In this document: positions 54,686-64,000 of the stretch, one piece after another
How the letters are laid out: every line of letters begins with the position of its first letter
How positions within the stretch are numbered: position 1 is the first letter of the stretch
DNA from: Clostridiisalibacter paucivorans DSM 22131
GTDB taxonomy: Bacteria > Bacillota > Clostridia > Tissierellales > Clostridiisalibacteraceae
Assembly: GCF_000620125.1 (NCBI RefSeq)
Contig: NZ_JHVL01000014.1
Location: forward strand, 1 to 64,000
DNA length: 64,000 bases
Reading direction: 5' to 3'
Notes under the pieces: generated by a model
Seen by the model: only the letters and a program-made list of their open reading frames with translations
Told to the model about the DNA's origin: nothing
Databases searched by the model: none
Translations under genes and position numbers: made by a program

Positions 54686-55832
54686 GAAGGTGATGATACT
54701 TTGCATATTTTGCATATTAAATATATTCATATTAAATGGCTGCTGGAGTTATAGAGAAATGGATAAGCTTGCAATTGTCGGAGGTATGGCAATAGATAAA
54801 GGGAAAAATGATAATTATTTAATAACAGCAGAAATAGTAGATTTGGAAACCGATGGCGGAGAGGTAAAAGTAAAGTCGAAAAAGATACGAATGGAAGGAG
54901 AATCTGTATTTGATGCAATAAGAAATATAATTAAAATTTCAGCAAAAAAATTATATTGGGCCCATACTAAAGCTGTTATAGTGAGTAAAGACATTGCAAA
55001 AGAGGACATAACACAAGTAATTGATTTGATAAATAGGGATGCAGAGATTAGACTTTCATTAAATATTCTAGTTTCCAAAGAAGAGACTGCTAGAGAGCTA
55101 CTTTCACAGCAAAGTGTAACTACAGAGATAAGAACCTTTGAAATTGAAGAAGTGTTTAAAGGTCAAAAAAGCTTAGGAAAATCTCCAGATGTAGATGTAA
55201 GTGATTTTATTAACGCCCTATCTGGTGAAGGTATCTCAGCAGTACTACCCAGCATATCAGTTGTAACTAATGAAGGTCAAAGGACATCAAGTTTATCAGG
55301 CACAGCAGTTTTTAAAAGGGATAAATTAGTAGATTTTTTAGATGGTGAAGAGACAAAATCCTATTTGTTTATAATAGATAAAATAAACAGTGGATTGATT
55401 ATATATAAATACCCTTCCAAAGTTAATACGGATAAAATTACATTAGAAATATTAGAAAATAAAACTAAAATGGAGCCCCAGTATAAAGATAATAATTTAA
55501 TTATGAATATAAATATAAATACAAAAGTAGCTGTTGGGGAGCAAGGGACAGATAGAAATTATGTCCATAAAGATGGTTTAGAAACTATAAAGAATGGTGT
55601 ACAGAGGGTACAAAAGAAAAAAATAGAAGAATTAATAAGAAAAGTTCAAATGGAGTATAATGCAGATATTTTTGGGTTTGGAAAGACTATTAAAGAAGAA
55701 ATGCCTAATTTGTGGAAGGAAATAGGTAGTGAGTGGGATGAACTATTTAGGACAGTAGATACTAAAGTGAGTGTATCCATGGATATAAAAAACAGTGGAC
55801 TTTCTCCAAAGGTTATAGAAGTAGGTGATTAA
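54675..55832 (+). CDS. Spore germination lipoprotein C (Ger(x)C family)
   Basis: 385 residues. A lipoprotein signal ends in LNGC (Cys23); the mature part starts WSYREMDKLAIVGGMAIDKG, the usual Ger(x)C opening. Family motifs later include LYWAHTKAVIVSKDIAKE and AVFKRDKLVDFLDGEETKSYLFI. It is the C subunit, anchored on the outer face of the spore inner membrane. ATG 54675 is chosen because GGGGGGAAAGG precedes it; the gene overlaps the A-subunit gene by 11 bases. Confidence 0.93.
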   Translation: MINKKVMILCIFCILNIFILNGCWSYREMDKLAIVGGMAIDKGKNDNYLITAEIVDLETDGGEVKVKSKKIRMEGESVFDAIRNIIKISAKKLYWAHTKAVIVSKDIAKEDITQVIDLINRDAEIRLSLNILVSKEETARELLSQQSVTTEIRTFEIEEVFKGQKSLGKSPDVDVSDFINALSGEGISAVLPSISVVTNEGQRTSSLSGTAVFKRDKLVDFLDGEETKSYLFIIDKINSGLIIYKYPSKVNTDKITLEILENKTKMEPQYKDNNLIMNININTKVAVGEQGTDRNYVHKDGLETIKNGVQRVQKKKIEELIRKVQMEYNADIFGFGKTIKEEMPNLWKEIGSEWDELFRTVDTKVSVSMDIKNSGLSPKVIEVGD

Positions 55833-55834
55833 TT

Positions 55835-56053
55835 ATGATATTAATGCTTATTATGTGTTCATCTATTTATATCTTTTTTGTATTTGTAGATTTAATACCT
55901 ATTTATAGATCTGGCAAATATAAGTTATTTTCAGTATATACTTTGATGTTGACAGTATCATATGTAATTAGAGTATTGATAAGTATAGGAATAAAGATAC
56001 CTAGTCCTGTAGAACCAATAAAGAAAATAGTTATTTCTATTTTTAATATATAG
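55835..56053 (+). CDS. Small two-helix protein of the germinant receptor operon (D-subunit-like)
   Basis: 72 residues with two hydrophobic helices (about 2-20 and 32-50) and a short connecting loop (DLIPIYRSGKYKLFS). Small two-helix proteins of 70-80 residues encoded inside ger operons act as D subunits that tune receptor activity in Bacillus. The size, topology and position (2 bases after the C gene, 35 before the B gene) fit that role. Sequence homology to known D subunits was not verified. Confidence 0.7.
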   Translation: MILMLIMCSSIYIFFVFVDLIPIYRSGKYKLFSVYTLMLTVSYVIRVLISIGIKIPSPVEPIKKIVISIFNI

Positions 56054-56088
56054 AAATATTGATTTTGTTATAGGAAAGTGGGAGATAC

Positions 56089-57192
56089 ATGAATAAAGAA
56101 AATATTGCTAGTAAGCAAGGTATAGCAATTATGATTTTGTTTATAATTGGAAGCACATTAGTTTTAGGTGTAGGGGGAAAAGCTAAACAGGATATATGGA
56201 TAGCTGTTATATTGGCTATGTTGGGAGCTTTGATTATAACTTCAGTATATGCAAGAATTTTACATCTTTTCCCTGGAAAAAATTTGTATTCTATAGTAGA
56301 AATTTTGTTTGGAAGTATATTAGGTAAAATAATTTCCATATTCTATATTTTTTATGTTATTCATTTAGGAGCTTTGGTTTTCAGGAATTTTTCTGAATTT
56401 ATTCATATAGTATCTTTAATAGAGACTCCCCAGTTTGTTCTCGTTATGACTATGGGCATTACCAGTATTTGGTTTACAAGAAAGGGTATAGAGGTATTAG
56501 GAAGGTGGTCTCTTTTAATTCTTCCCATTGTGGTATTTATAATTATATCTCTAATTACATTGTCTACACCTAAAATGGATATCAATAATTTGAAGCCAAT
56601 ATTATATGAAGGGATTAAACCAGTAATAGATGGTAGTTTTTCTATATTTACATTTCCATTTGCAGAAACTATTGTATTTACAATGATTTTAAGTTCTTTA
56701 AAAAATACTGATGATGTATTTAAGGTATATAGATATGGCATAGTGATATCAGGATTACTTATATTGATAGTATATACAAGAAATATCCTTGTCCTTGGAG
56801 TAGAAACTGACAGTGCATTGTATTTTCCATCGTATTCGGCTGTTAGTTTAATAAAGGTAGGAGACTTTATTCAAAGAATTGAAGTATTAATATCTGTTAT
56901 ATTTTTATTTTCAGGATTAATTAAGATAAGCATATGTATATATGGAGCAAGTATAGGCATAGCAAACTTATTTAATTTTGCTGACTTCAAATTATTAATT
57001 CCTCCAGTAGCATTAATAACAATGAATTTATCATGCTTTATATATGATGATGTCATGGAAATGTTTTTTTGGTCATCAAATATTTATAAATATTATGCTA
57101 TTCCATTTCAGATAGTATTACCAATGATTATTTTAATTATTGCGGAAATAAAGAAGGGATTTTTTTCTTCTTCCAAAAAAGACAGAAACTGA
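56089..57192 (+). CDS. Spore germinant receptor subunit B (GerB/GerAB, endospore germination permease)
   Basis: 367 residues with ten helices in the amino acid/polyamine transporter-like layout of GerAB proteins. Recognisable parts: SKQGIAIMILFIIGSTLVLGVGGKAKQDIW at the start, IVFTMILSSLKNTDDVFKVYRYG in the middle and FAEIKKG-type ending (IAEIKKGFFSSSKKDRN). This subunit is considered the germinant binder. It lies 35 bases after the small D-like gene and about 30 before the GH18 gene, so the order is A-C-D-B-hydrolase. Confidence 0.92.
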   Translation: MNKENIASKQGIAIMILFIIGSTLVLGVGGKAKQDIWIAVILAMLGALIITSVYARILHLFPGKNLYSIVEILFGSILGKIISIFYIFYVIHLGALVFRNFSEFIHIVSLIETPQFVLVMTMGITSIWFTRKGIEVLGRWSLLILPIVVFIIISLITLSTPKMDINNLKPILYEGIKPVIDGSFSIFTFPFAETIVFTMILSSLKNTDDVFKVYRYGIVISGLLILIVYTRNILVLGVETDSALYFPSYSAVSLIKVGDFIQRIEVLISVIFLFSGLIKISICIYGASIGIANLFNFADFKLLIPPVALITMNLSCFIYDDVMEMFFWSSNIYKYYAIPFQIVLPMIILIIAEIKKGFFSSSKKDRN

Positions 57193-57221
57193 TATAATTA
57201 GTGTAAAAGGGAGGGATTTTA

Positions 57222-58916
57222 TTGTTGAGAAAAATATTTTTACTAGGAATATCAATAATTATCATGACAACATTAGCAACAATGGGTTTTTTATTTTTTA
57301 TGCCAGTAGAGCCACAAAATGTAGCAATGGCTTATTCACCAGGGGAAACTAATATAGTAATGGAAGACGAATTTATACATACGGATGTCTACCCTATAAT
57401 TGATGGAGAGAAAATTTTTATACCATTAGATATTTTCAAAAAATATATACACGAAGATATTAGATTTGACGAACAGAAAAGATTGTTATATTTGAACATA
57501 GAAGAGCCCCAATTTGAATTGGAAACAGAAGAATTAACTGAAAGATTAGATAATGGAGTTAACTTAACTATGCTTGTAAGAAATCTTTCAGATAATTATT
57601 ATGTAGAGTTATCAGGATATGAAAAAATATTCAATATAGAGATTACATATATTGAAAAAAATAATATTGTAATTATAGATAAAGTTAAAGAAAAAGAATT
57701 GATTGGAACAATTGATAGAAAAACGTACTTAAGACCTGAAAAATCTTCTTTTAGCTTTAAATTAGACAAGCTTAGAAGTGGTGACAAAGTAAAGGTATTT
57801 GAACAGGAAAATAAATGGTCTAAAGTAAGGACTGAAGAAGGCTATATAGGGTATGTGAAATCTAGAGATTTAGATGTAGAAAAATTAGATATGGATTTAG
57901 ATGTAAGGCTAAATACTGTAAGAGAAGATTGGAATCCAACAGGAAAGATTAACTTTGCATGGGAATATGTATATAGATATACTCCTGATATATCTGAAGA
58001 AGATGCTATAGAAGGATTAGATGTAGTGTCTCCAACGTGGTTTTCCATAATAGATGATAAAGGAACTATAGAAAATAAAGTGGATTATAATTATATAATG
58101 GATGCCCATGATAAGGGATATAAAGTATGGGCCCTTATGGACAATAGTTTTGACAAGGACTTGACAAAAAAGGTGCTTTCTAGTGAAGAGGCACAAAATA
58201 ATGTTATAAATCAGATATTAGTATATACCAGCATGTATAATATAGATGGCATAAATCTAGATTTTGAAAATGTATATTATGAAGATAAGGACAGGCTCAC
58301 TCAATTTGTGGACAAGTTGACAAAGGCCCTCAAAAAACAAAACTTAGTTGTGTCCATGGACTTTACTATACCTTCTAGTAGCTTAAATTGGTCAAAATTC
58401 TATGATAGGGAAAGGATATCTGAAATAGTAGATTATTGTATGGTTATGACTTATGATGAGCATTGGGCATCAAGTCCTAAAAGTGGCTCAGTAGCATCTA
58501 TAGGATGGGTGGAAAGTGGTATAGAAAAAACCCTTAGATATGTACCAAAGGAAAAATTGTTATTAGGCATCCCATTCTATACTAGAGAATGGGAGGAGAC
58601 AAGGGACGAAAAAGGGAATATAGATATTAAATCCAGTGCCCTTTCCATGAAAACTGTAGATGAAAGGATAATAGAAAATAATTTGGTTCCTAAATGGTTA
58701 AATGAAGAAGGACAATACTATGTGGAGTATACGAAGGATAATAAGAGATATAGAATATGGATTGAAGACCAAAACTCCATAGGTCTTAAGGCACAGTTGG
58801 TTCATGAATATGACCTTGCAGGTGCGGCTTCATGGAGAAAGGGATTTGAAAAAGAGGGCATATGGACAGTATTGAAAACTGTAATTAAAGACAAAAATAA
58901 GATCGTTAGGCAATAA
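57222..58916 (+). CDS. Glycoside hydrolase family 18 protein with SH3-like domain
   Basis: 564 residues. An N-terminal signal or anchor segment (IFLLGISIIIMTTLATMGFLFF) leads to a copper-amine-oxidase-like/stalk region (residues about 40-150), an SH3-like domain (about 160-225: RPEKSSFSFKLDKLRSGDKVKVFEQENKWSKVRTEEGYIGYV, shown by the KVKVFEQENKWSKVRTEEG part) and a GH18 catalytic domain (about 240-560) with DGINLDFENVYYED holding the DxxDxE catalytic motif and YDEHWASSPKSGSVASI. GH18 of this type (SleL/YaaH/YvbX) attack spore cortex or peptidoglycan. Its place after the receptor genes suggests cortex hydrolysis. Confidence 0.88.
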   Translation: MLRKIFLLGISIIIMTTLATMGFLFFMPVEPQNVAMAYSPGETNIVMEDEFIHTDVYPIIDGEKIFIPLDIFKKYIHEDIRFDEQKRLLYLNIEEPQFELETEELTERLDNGVNLTMLVRNLSDNYYVELSGYEKIFNIEITYIEKNNIVIIDKVKEKELIGTIDRKTYLRPEKSSFSFKLDKLRSGDKVKVFEQENKWSKVRTEEGYIGYVKSRDLDVEKLDMDLDVRLNTVREDWNPTGKINFAWEYVYRYTPDISEEDAIEGLDVVSPTWFSIIDDKGTIENKVDYNYIMDAHDKGYKVWALMDNSFDKDLTKKVLSSEEAQNNVINQILVYTSMYNIDGINLDFENVYYEDKDRLTQFVDKLTKALKKQNLVVSMDFTIPSSSLNWSKFYDRERISEIVDYCMVMTYDEHWASSPKSGSVASIGWVESGIEKTLRYVPKEKLLLGIPFYTREWEETRDEKGNIDIKSSALSMKTVDERIIENNLVPKWLNEEGQYYVEYTKDNKRYRIWIEDQNSIGLKAQLVHEYDLAGAASWRKGFEKEGIWTVLKTVIKDKNKIVRQ

Positions 58917-58981
58917 AAAAACAAAAAATACTTCAAAATATGAAAAGCATATATAATCGTATATTTATATATATAATTGCC

Positions 58982-59012
58982 AAAAACAGCGAAATTTTCG
59001 CTGTTTTTTTGT
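58982..59012 (+). terminator. Rho-independent terminator
   Basis: AAAAACAGCGAAA and TTTCGCTGTTTTT pair around a T, followed by more T. It ends the germination operon. Confidence 0.88.
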
Positions 59013-59022
59013 TTTTTCAAGA

Positions 59023-59052
59023 TTGACATGGTTAACGAACGTTCACTATAAT
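59023..59052 (+). promoter_or_regulatory. Promoter with palindromic operator, upstream of TetR gene
   Basis: TTGACA (59023-59028), 18 bases, TATAAT (59047-59052). The palindrome GAACGTTC (59037-59044), inside AACGAACGTTCACT, lies in the spacer, the usual place for a TetR autorepression site. Confidence 0.65.
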
Positions 59053-59155
59053 AAAGATGATAACAAAGAATTACCTGTATTTCTTAATTATTACAAAAAT
59101 ATGGATTGAAAACTATAAAAGGATTTTATTTATGGATTTAAGGTGGTGAGATAAA

Positions 59156-59767
59156 ATGAATGATTTAAGTGATACCAAAAAGAGAATATTAGATGTATCA
59201 TTGGACCTTTTTTCTAAGAATGGATATAGTGGAACATCTATAAGACAGATAGCCAGAAGTGTAGGGGTCAGTGAAAGTGCCATATATAATCATTTTAAAG
59301 GCAAAGATAAAATAATTAAGACTTTATTTGAGATATATGGTACAAATAGAGCCAAGGAATTTATAAGTAAAATAGATGAATATGATGATTTTTTATATAA
59401 TCCTGATGAATTTTTAAAATCTCATGTAATGGATAATATTTTAGATGTTGTTTTTAATGATGAAACCAATAAATTTTTAAAGGTAGTTATGATGGAAGTA
59501 TTTTGTATAAATATGGCTAGAGATATAACGGCTAATGAAATAATTGGTTTTGCTAAAGATAAATTGAGTGATTTATTTCAAAAAATGATAGAAAGAGGGG
59601 TCATTAAAGATTACAATCCAGAAGTTTTGGCAAATGAATTTTTGGCTCCATTGGCACTAATAAATTTAGAACATTTAATAAAAAACAATGAAAATAATAT
59701 AGATTATTATAAAAGACAAATAAAAGAGCATATAGATTTCTTTTGGAATTCCATTAAATTAAAATAA
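59156..59767 (+). CDS. TetR/AcrR family transcriptional regulator
   Basis: 203 residues. The DNA-binding domain reads [47 protein letters not shown], whose key HTH part is [20 protein letters not shown]. The C-terminal domain is helical, with no ligand signature. It lies 32 bases before the giant CoA-dehydratase activase gene on the same strand, so both may be one operon and the regulator may control acid or acyl-CoA metabolism through the palindrome at 59037. Confidence 0.88.
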   Translation: MNDLSDTKKRILDVSLDLFSKNGYSGTSIRQIARSVGVSESAIYNHFKGKDKIIKTLFEIYGTNRAKEFISKIDEYDDFLYNPDEFLKSHVMDNILDVVFNDETNKFLKVVMMEVFCINMARDITANEIIGFAKDKLSDLFQKMIERGVIKDYNPEVLANEFLAPLALINLEHLIKNNENNIDYYKRQIKEHIDFFWNSIKLK

Positions 59768-59798
59768 AAATTATTTTATTATATTGGGGGTGCAGAGG

Positions 59799-62700
59799 GT
59801 GAATAATATATTAAATGTGGGTCTTGATGTGGGTTCAACTACTATAAAAATGGTAATTATTGACCAAAAGACCAATATAATTTTTAAAGACTATAAAAGA
59901 CATTTTTCAGATATAAAAAATACAGTTGTTTCTATGATAAGTAGTGCGAAGGATGTACTACAAAGAAATAGATTAACAATAATGATAACAGGTTCTGGAG
60001 GCATGGGTATATCTAGAATTTTAGATATACCATTTATCCAAGAGGTAATAGCATGTACCAATACTATAGAAAGAGTTATTCCAGATACTGATGTTGCCAT
60101 AGAATTGGGTGGAGAAGATGCAAAGATAACATATATGGGCAAATCAATGGAACAGAGGATGAATGGTACATGTGCAGGAGGTACTGGAGCATTTATAGAT
60201 CAGATGTCAGCATTATTGCAAACGGATCCGTCAGGCCTTAATGCTTTAGCCAAAAAGCATCATACAATATATCCCATAGCATCTAGATGTGGAGTATTTG
60301 CTAAAACTGATATACAGCCCTTGTTAAATGAAGGGGCTTCAAAGGAAGATGTGGCTGCGTCGGTATTACAAGCAGTAGTAAATCAGACTATAAGTGGATT
60401 AGCTCAAGGAAAACCTATAAAAGGTAAGGTAGCTTTTCTCGGAGGTCCCCTTTATTTTATGTCTGAACTTAGAAATAGATTTATAGAGACATTAAAGTTA
60501 AAAGATGAGGACATAATATTTCCTAATAATTCTCAGTACTTTGTGGCTATTGGTGCTGCATTGTCTTCTAGAGATGAAATGCCAAGGTCTTTTGAATGTT
60601 TATATGATAGATTACCCGATATAAATGTGTCCAGTGAAGGAAAAAACGTACTATCAGAACCTTTGTTTATAGATAAAACAGAATACGAATCCTTTAAAAG
60701 ACGACATAACAGACATAAGGCCAATAGGGTTTCAATAAATGAGTATAAAGGCAAGGCCTATTTGGGAATAGATGCCGGCTCTACAACAACTAAGATAGTT
60801 TTAATAAATGAAGAAGGGGATATATTAGAGTCTTATTATGGAAGTAATATGGGTAGCCCATTGGAATCTACTATAAAGGTATTAAAAAAACTCTATACTA
60901 AGGTAGGCGATGATATAGAGATAGTTAATTCCTGTGTAACTGGATATGGTGAAGGACTTATAAAAGCTGCTTTAAAGGTAGATATAGGAGAAATTGAAAC
61001 AGTATCCCATTATAAAGCGGCAGAGTTTTTCCTTCCAGAGGTTGATTTTGTGTTGGATATTGGAGGACAGGACATGAAAAGCTTAAAGGTCCACGACGGA
61101 GTTATAGACTCCATAATGTTGAATGAAGCGTGTTCATCAGGATGTGGCTCCTTTATAGAGACCTTTGCCAATTCCTTAAATATGGGTGTAGAGGAGTTTG
61201 CAAATTCAGCGGTAAATTCTAAAAATCCTGTAGACTTGGGTACTAGATGTACTGTATTTATGAATTCAAGGGTAAAACAGGCTCAGAAAGAAGGCGCAGA
61301 AGTAAGTGATATATCTGCTGGAATATCCATATCTGTAATAAAAAATGCACTATATAAAGTTATACGAATGAGAAATGCGGAAGAATTAGGAGAAAATATA
61401 GTTGTACAGGGTGGCACATTTTATAATGATGCAGTTCTTAGGGCTATAGAAAAGATATCGGGCAGAGAAGTTATAAGACCTGATATTGCAGGGATAATGG
61501 GGGCATTTGGGGCAGCGTTGATAGCTAAATATCGCTATATAGAAAATAGTAAATCAACTTTACTGAACTATGATCAATTAGACAATTTTTCATTTAAGAA
61601 TGAAATGAAAAGATGTGGACTTTGTGGCAATAACTGTCTTTTAACTATAAAAACGTTTTCTGATGGAAGAAAATATGTATCGGGGAATAGATGTGAGCGG
61701 GGAGCAGGTATAGAAAATCGTAAAAATGACATCCCAAATCTGTATGAATATAAATATAGAAGAGTGTTTAACTACAAGGCATTATCTGAAAAAGAGGCCA
61801 AGAGAGGAATTATAGGTATACCTAGAGTTCTTAATATATATGAAGATTATCCATTTTGGTTTACATTCTTTAAAGAACTGGGATATAGGGTAGTACTTTC
61901 TAGCAGATCTTCAAAGGATATATATGAGTTGGGAATGGAAACAATTCCTTCGGAATCGGTATGTTATCCAGGGAAATTGGTACATGGGCATATAGTAGAT
62001 TTAATAAAAAATAAGGGCGTGGAAAAGATATTTTATCCATGCATTCCATATAATGTAAAAGAGGATAAAGATGCTGATAACCATTATAATTGTCCTATTG
62101 TAACATCTTACCCTGAAACTATTAATGCTAATATGGATATCATAAGAGAAGGTAATATAAAGTTTTACCATCCTTTTTTGCCATTAGATAACAATAAAAG
62201 AATGGTAAAAAGAGTAATGGAAGAGTTGAAATCTGAGAACTTAAGTCAAATAGAAGTAAAGAATGCTATTTCTAAAGCATATAAAGAACTTAATAGATAT
62301 AAAGAAGATGTGCATAGAGAAGGTACTAGGGCATTAAATTATATAAAGGAAAAGGGCATTAAGGGGATAGTCCTTGCTGGAAGACCTTATCATATAGATC
62401 CAGAAATAAACCATGGGATTCCAGAAATGATTAAGTCTTTTGGGTTTGCAGTTATATCAGAAGATGCATTGAGGGATAAATCCAATATAGATAGGCCTTT
62501 GAGGGTTGTGGACCAGTGGATGTATCATTCTAGACTGTATGCAGCTGCTAGTTATGTAGCTAAAGAAAGGGATTTGGAATTGATACAGTTGAATTCATTT
62601 GGGTGTGGTTTGGATGCAGTTACTACTGATCAAGTCAAAGAAATATTAGAGAGATACGATAAGATATATACAGTTTTAAAAATTGATGAAATCAGTAATT

Positions 62701-64000
62701 TAGGAGCTGCAAGAATAAGAATAAGATCTTTACTTGCAGCAATAAAGGAAAGAGATAAGAGAGATTTCCGACCTAAAAAACTTTATGACATACCACAAAA
62801 GGTAATTTTTACCAAAGAGATGAAAAAGAGACATACAATATTGGTACCTCAAATGTCACCTATACATTTTCAGTTTTTGGAATCGGCTACTGAATCTTCA
62901 GGATATAATCTAAAAGTTCTTCCGTCAGTAGATAAAGAGGCTATAGATGAAGGGCTTAAGTATGTAAATAATGATGCATGTTATCCCTCTATAATAACTG
63001 TGGGACAAATAATGGAGGCCTTAAAGTCAGGGGAATATGATTTGGATAATACCTCAGTTATAATATCTCAAACTGGAGGTGGATGTAGGGCTACAAACTA
63101 TATTGCGTTTATAAGGAAGGCATTGAGAGATGCCAATATGGACCATGTCCCCGTTATTTCATTAAATGCAGCTGGAATGGAAAAAAACCCAGGGTTTAAT
63201 GTTTCTCTTAAGATGGCAGGGAAAATGATGATGGGACTTGTATATGGTGATCTTCTTATGAGGGTATTGTATAAAACAAGACCCTATGAAAAAATAGAGG
63301 GGTCAGCCAATAGAGTTTATGAACAATGGGTAGAGAAATGTAAAAGGAATATAATAGATGGCAATAAAAAACAATTTAAGAGAAATATATATAAAATAGT
63401 AGAGGACTTTGATGAATTAGAAATAGATGAAGATGTGGTAAAACCTAAAGTTGGAGTAGTTGGGGAAATATTAGTGAAATTCCATCCTACAGCCAATAAT
63501 GATATAGTTTCAATATTAGAGGAAGAGGGCGCAGAGGCTGTAGTTCCTGATTTAATAGATTTCTTTTTATACAGTGCCTTTGATAATAAGATAAAATATA
63601 GAGATCTATCGGGAAGTTTCAAAAATATGTTTTTAGGAAATATAGCAATAGAGGCTATAGAATACTATAGAAAAGATATGAAAAAGGCTTTAAAAATGAG
63701 CAATAGATTTGAAGCACCAAAGAGTATACAGGAATTGGCTATGGGAGCAGAGAGACATTTATCATTGGCTAATCAGACAGGAGAGGGATGGTTTTTGACT
63801 GCAGAAATGGTAGAACTAATCGATTCAGGAGTAAATAATATAGTATGTCTTCAACCCTTTGCATGTTTACCTAATCATATAACAGGAAAAGGGATGATAA
63901 AAGAGTTGAGAAGGGCTTATCCATCTTCTAACATAGCTGCTATAGATTATGATCCAGGAGCCAGTGAGGTTAACCAACTAAATAGGATAAAGCTTATGTT
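59799..64000 (+). CDS. Giant acyl-CoA dehydratase activase / 2-hydroxyacyl-CoA dehydratase-like protein (runs off right edge)
   Basis: One open frame of 1400 codons from GTG 59799 to the window edge, with no stop. Residues about 1-250 form a first BcrAD/BadFG/HgdC-type activase domain ([28 protein letters not shown] at about 124), and about 320-585 a second ([32 protein letters not shown] at about 445). A Cys motif [10 protein letters not shown] (about 606) and a DUF2229/dehydratase-like part follow ([31 protein letters not shown]). Clostridia commonly encode such roughly 1,420-residue proteins, with Fe-S clusters at the Cys motifs; the cognate reaction is usually unknown. Only the C-terminal end is missing. 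Confidence 0.88.
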   Translation, partial: MNNILNVGLDVGSTTIKMVIIDQKTNIIFKDYKRHFSDIKNTVVSMISSAKDVLQRNRLTIMITGSGGMGISRILDIPFIQEVIACTNTIERVIPDTDVAIELGGEDAKITYMGKSMEQRMNGTCAGGTGAFIDQMSALLQTDPSGLNALAKKHHTIYPIASRCGVFAKTDIQPLLNEGASKEDVAASVLQAVVNQTISGLAQGKPIKGKVAFLGGPLYFMSELRNRFIETLKLKDEDIIFPNNSQYFVAIGAALSSRDEMPRSFECLYDRLPDINVSSEGKNVLSEPLFIDKTEYESFKRRHNRHKANRVSINEYKGKAYLGIDAGSTTTKIVLINEEGDILESYYGSNMGSPLESTIKVLKKLYTKVGDDIEIVNSCVTGYGEGLIKAALKVDIGEIETVSHYKAAEFFLPEVDFVLDIGGQDMKSLKVHDGVIDSIMLNEACSSGCGSFIETFANSLNMGVEEFANSAVNSKNPVDLGTRCTVFMNSRVKQAQKEGAEVSDISAGISISVIKNALYKVIRMRNAEELGENIVVQGGTFYNDAVLRAIEKISGREVIRPDIAGIMGAFGAALIAKYRYIENSKSTLLNYDQLDNFSFKNEMKRCGLCGNNCLLTIKTFSDGRKYVSGNRCERGAGIENRKNDIPNLYEYKYRRVFNYKALSEKEAKRGIIGIPRVLNIYEDYPFWFTFFKELGYRVVLSSRSSKDIYELGMETIPSESVCYPGKLVHGHIVDLIKNKGVEKIFYPCIPYNVKEDKDADNHYNCPIVTSYPETINANMDIIREGNIKFYHPFLPLDNNKRMVKRVMEELKSENLSQIEVKNAISKAYKELNRYKEDVHREGTRALNYIKEKGIKGIVLAGRPYHIDPEINHGIPEMIKSFGFAVISEDALRDKSNIDRPLRVVDQWMYHSRLYAAASYVAKERDLELIQLNSFGCGLDAVTTDQVKEILERYDKIYTVLKIDEISNLGAARIRIRSLLAAIKERDKRDFRPKKLYDIPQKVIFTKEMKKRHTILVPQMSPIHFQFLESATESSGYNLKVLPSVDKEAIDEGLKYVNNDACYPSIITVGQIMEALKSGEYDLDNTSVIISQTGGGCRATNYIAFIRKALRDANMDHVPVISLNAAGMEKNPGFNVSLKMAGKMMMGLVYGDLLMRVLYKTRPYEKIEGSANRVYEQWVEKCKRNIIDGNKKQFKRNIYKIVEDFDELEIDEDVVKPKVGVVGEILVKFHPTANNDIVSILEEEGAEAVVPDLIDFFLYSAFDNKIKYRDLSGSFKNMFLGNIAIEAIEYYRKDMKKALKMSNRFEAPKSIQELAMGAERHLSLANQTGEGWFLTAEMVELIDSGVNNIVCLQPFACLPNHITGKGMIKELRRAYPSSNIAAIDYDPGASEVNQLNRIKLM

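Noticed and set aside
1-64000. CRISPR array, tRNA, rRNA or prophage
   Set aside because: No regularly spaced repeats, no cloverleaf-like or rRNA-like sequence and no phage structural or integrase genes were seen.

Overview
This 64 kb window is AT-rich, with short intergenic gaps, strong AGGAGG-type ribosome sites, frequent TTG and GTG starts, and sigma-A promoters of TTGACA-17-TATAAT type. It carries a GerA-type spore germination operon, FeoAB, a Bce-type two-component/ABC module, an acyl-CoA dehydratase activase giant protein, tryptophanase, and lysine, glycine and cobalamin riboswitches. Together these indicate an anaerobic, spore-forming, amino-acid-fermenting low-GC Firmicute (clostridial/Tissierellales-like). 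The organism is inferred; no rRNA gene is present to confirm it. I saw no tRNA, CRISPR array or prophage.

Layout. Positions 1-340 hold the 3' end of an IS1182-like transposase and a probable IS terminus. Positions 0.5-10.4 kb hold mixed chromosomal genes: a Met/His-rich secreted protein, an MFS carrier, a BCCT betaine/choline carrier broken by one in-frame TGA, an SGNH hydrolase, a DUF4438 protein, and a TetR gene divergent from an FMN/FAD reductase lipoprotein with an operator between them. Positions 10.6-15.3 kb are a complete Bce-like peptide sensing and detoxification module. Positions 15.4-24.7 kb hold a diguanylate cyclase, a YheO-type regulator, a RidA-tryptophanase pair, a cobalamin riboswitch ahead of a small orphan gene, LysE, a MocR regulator and a nitroreductase. 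Positions 24.8-27.8 kb are feoAB divergent from an MntR/DtxR-type regulator, with a perfect inverted repeat between them.

Positions 27.9-34.1 kb are a seven-gene cluster: an ABC ATPase, a permease fused to an M1-like zinc peptidase domain, two further membrane proteins, an ECF sigma factor and a small membrane protein that may be its regulator. Positions 34.2-36.4 kb hold hemerythrin-CheX and a LysM/VanY peptidase. Positions 36.5-44.1 kb hold LysE and a sigma-54 activator (PrpR-like) next to an acid-sugar operon with a recognisable -24/-12 promoter (UxaA small and large, KdgT, a four-carbon acid-sugar kinase, PdxA2). Positions 44.2-45.8 kb are a Fur-box-controlled trio: two paralogous small membrane proteins with a CPRMAGMMH motif and a flavin reductase. 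I rate this trio the best candidate for an undescribed system. Positions 46-52 kb hold a chemoreceptor, a lysine-riboswitch NhaC carrier, a glycine-riboswitch AGCS symporter and a BaiN-like flavoprotein. Positions 53-59 kb are the germination operon (A, C, small D-like, B, GH18 hydrolase). Positions 59-64 kb hold an apparently autoregulated TetR and a giant CoA dehydratase activase protein that runs off the right edge.

How it fits together. Amino acid import (lysine, glycine), export (two LysE-type proteins) and degradation (tryptophanase with RidA, activase-type dehydration) suggest peptide or amino acid fermentation. Iron is handled by two apparently separate regulators: an MntR/DtxR-type site at feoAB and a Fur-type site at the CPRMAGMMH operon. 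A dispersed intergenic palindromic repeat built around GTTAGTAG recurs several times.
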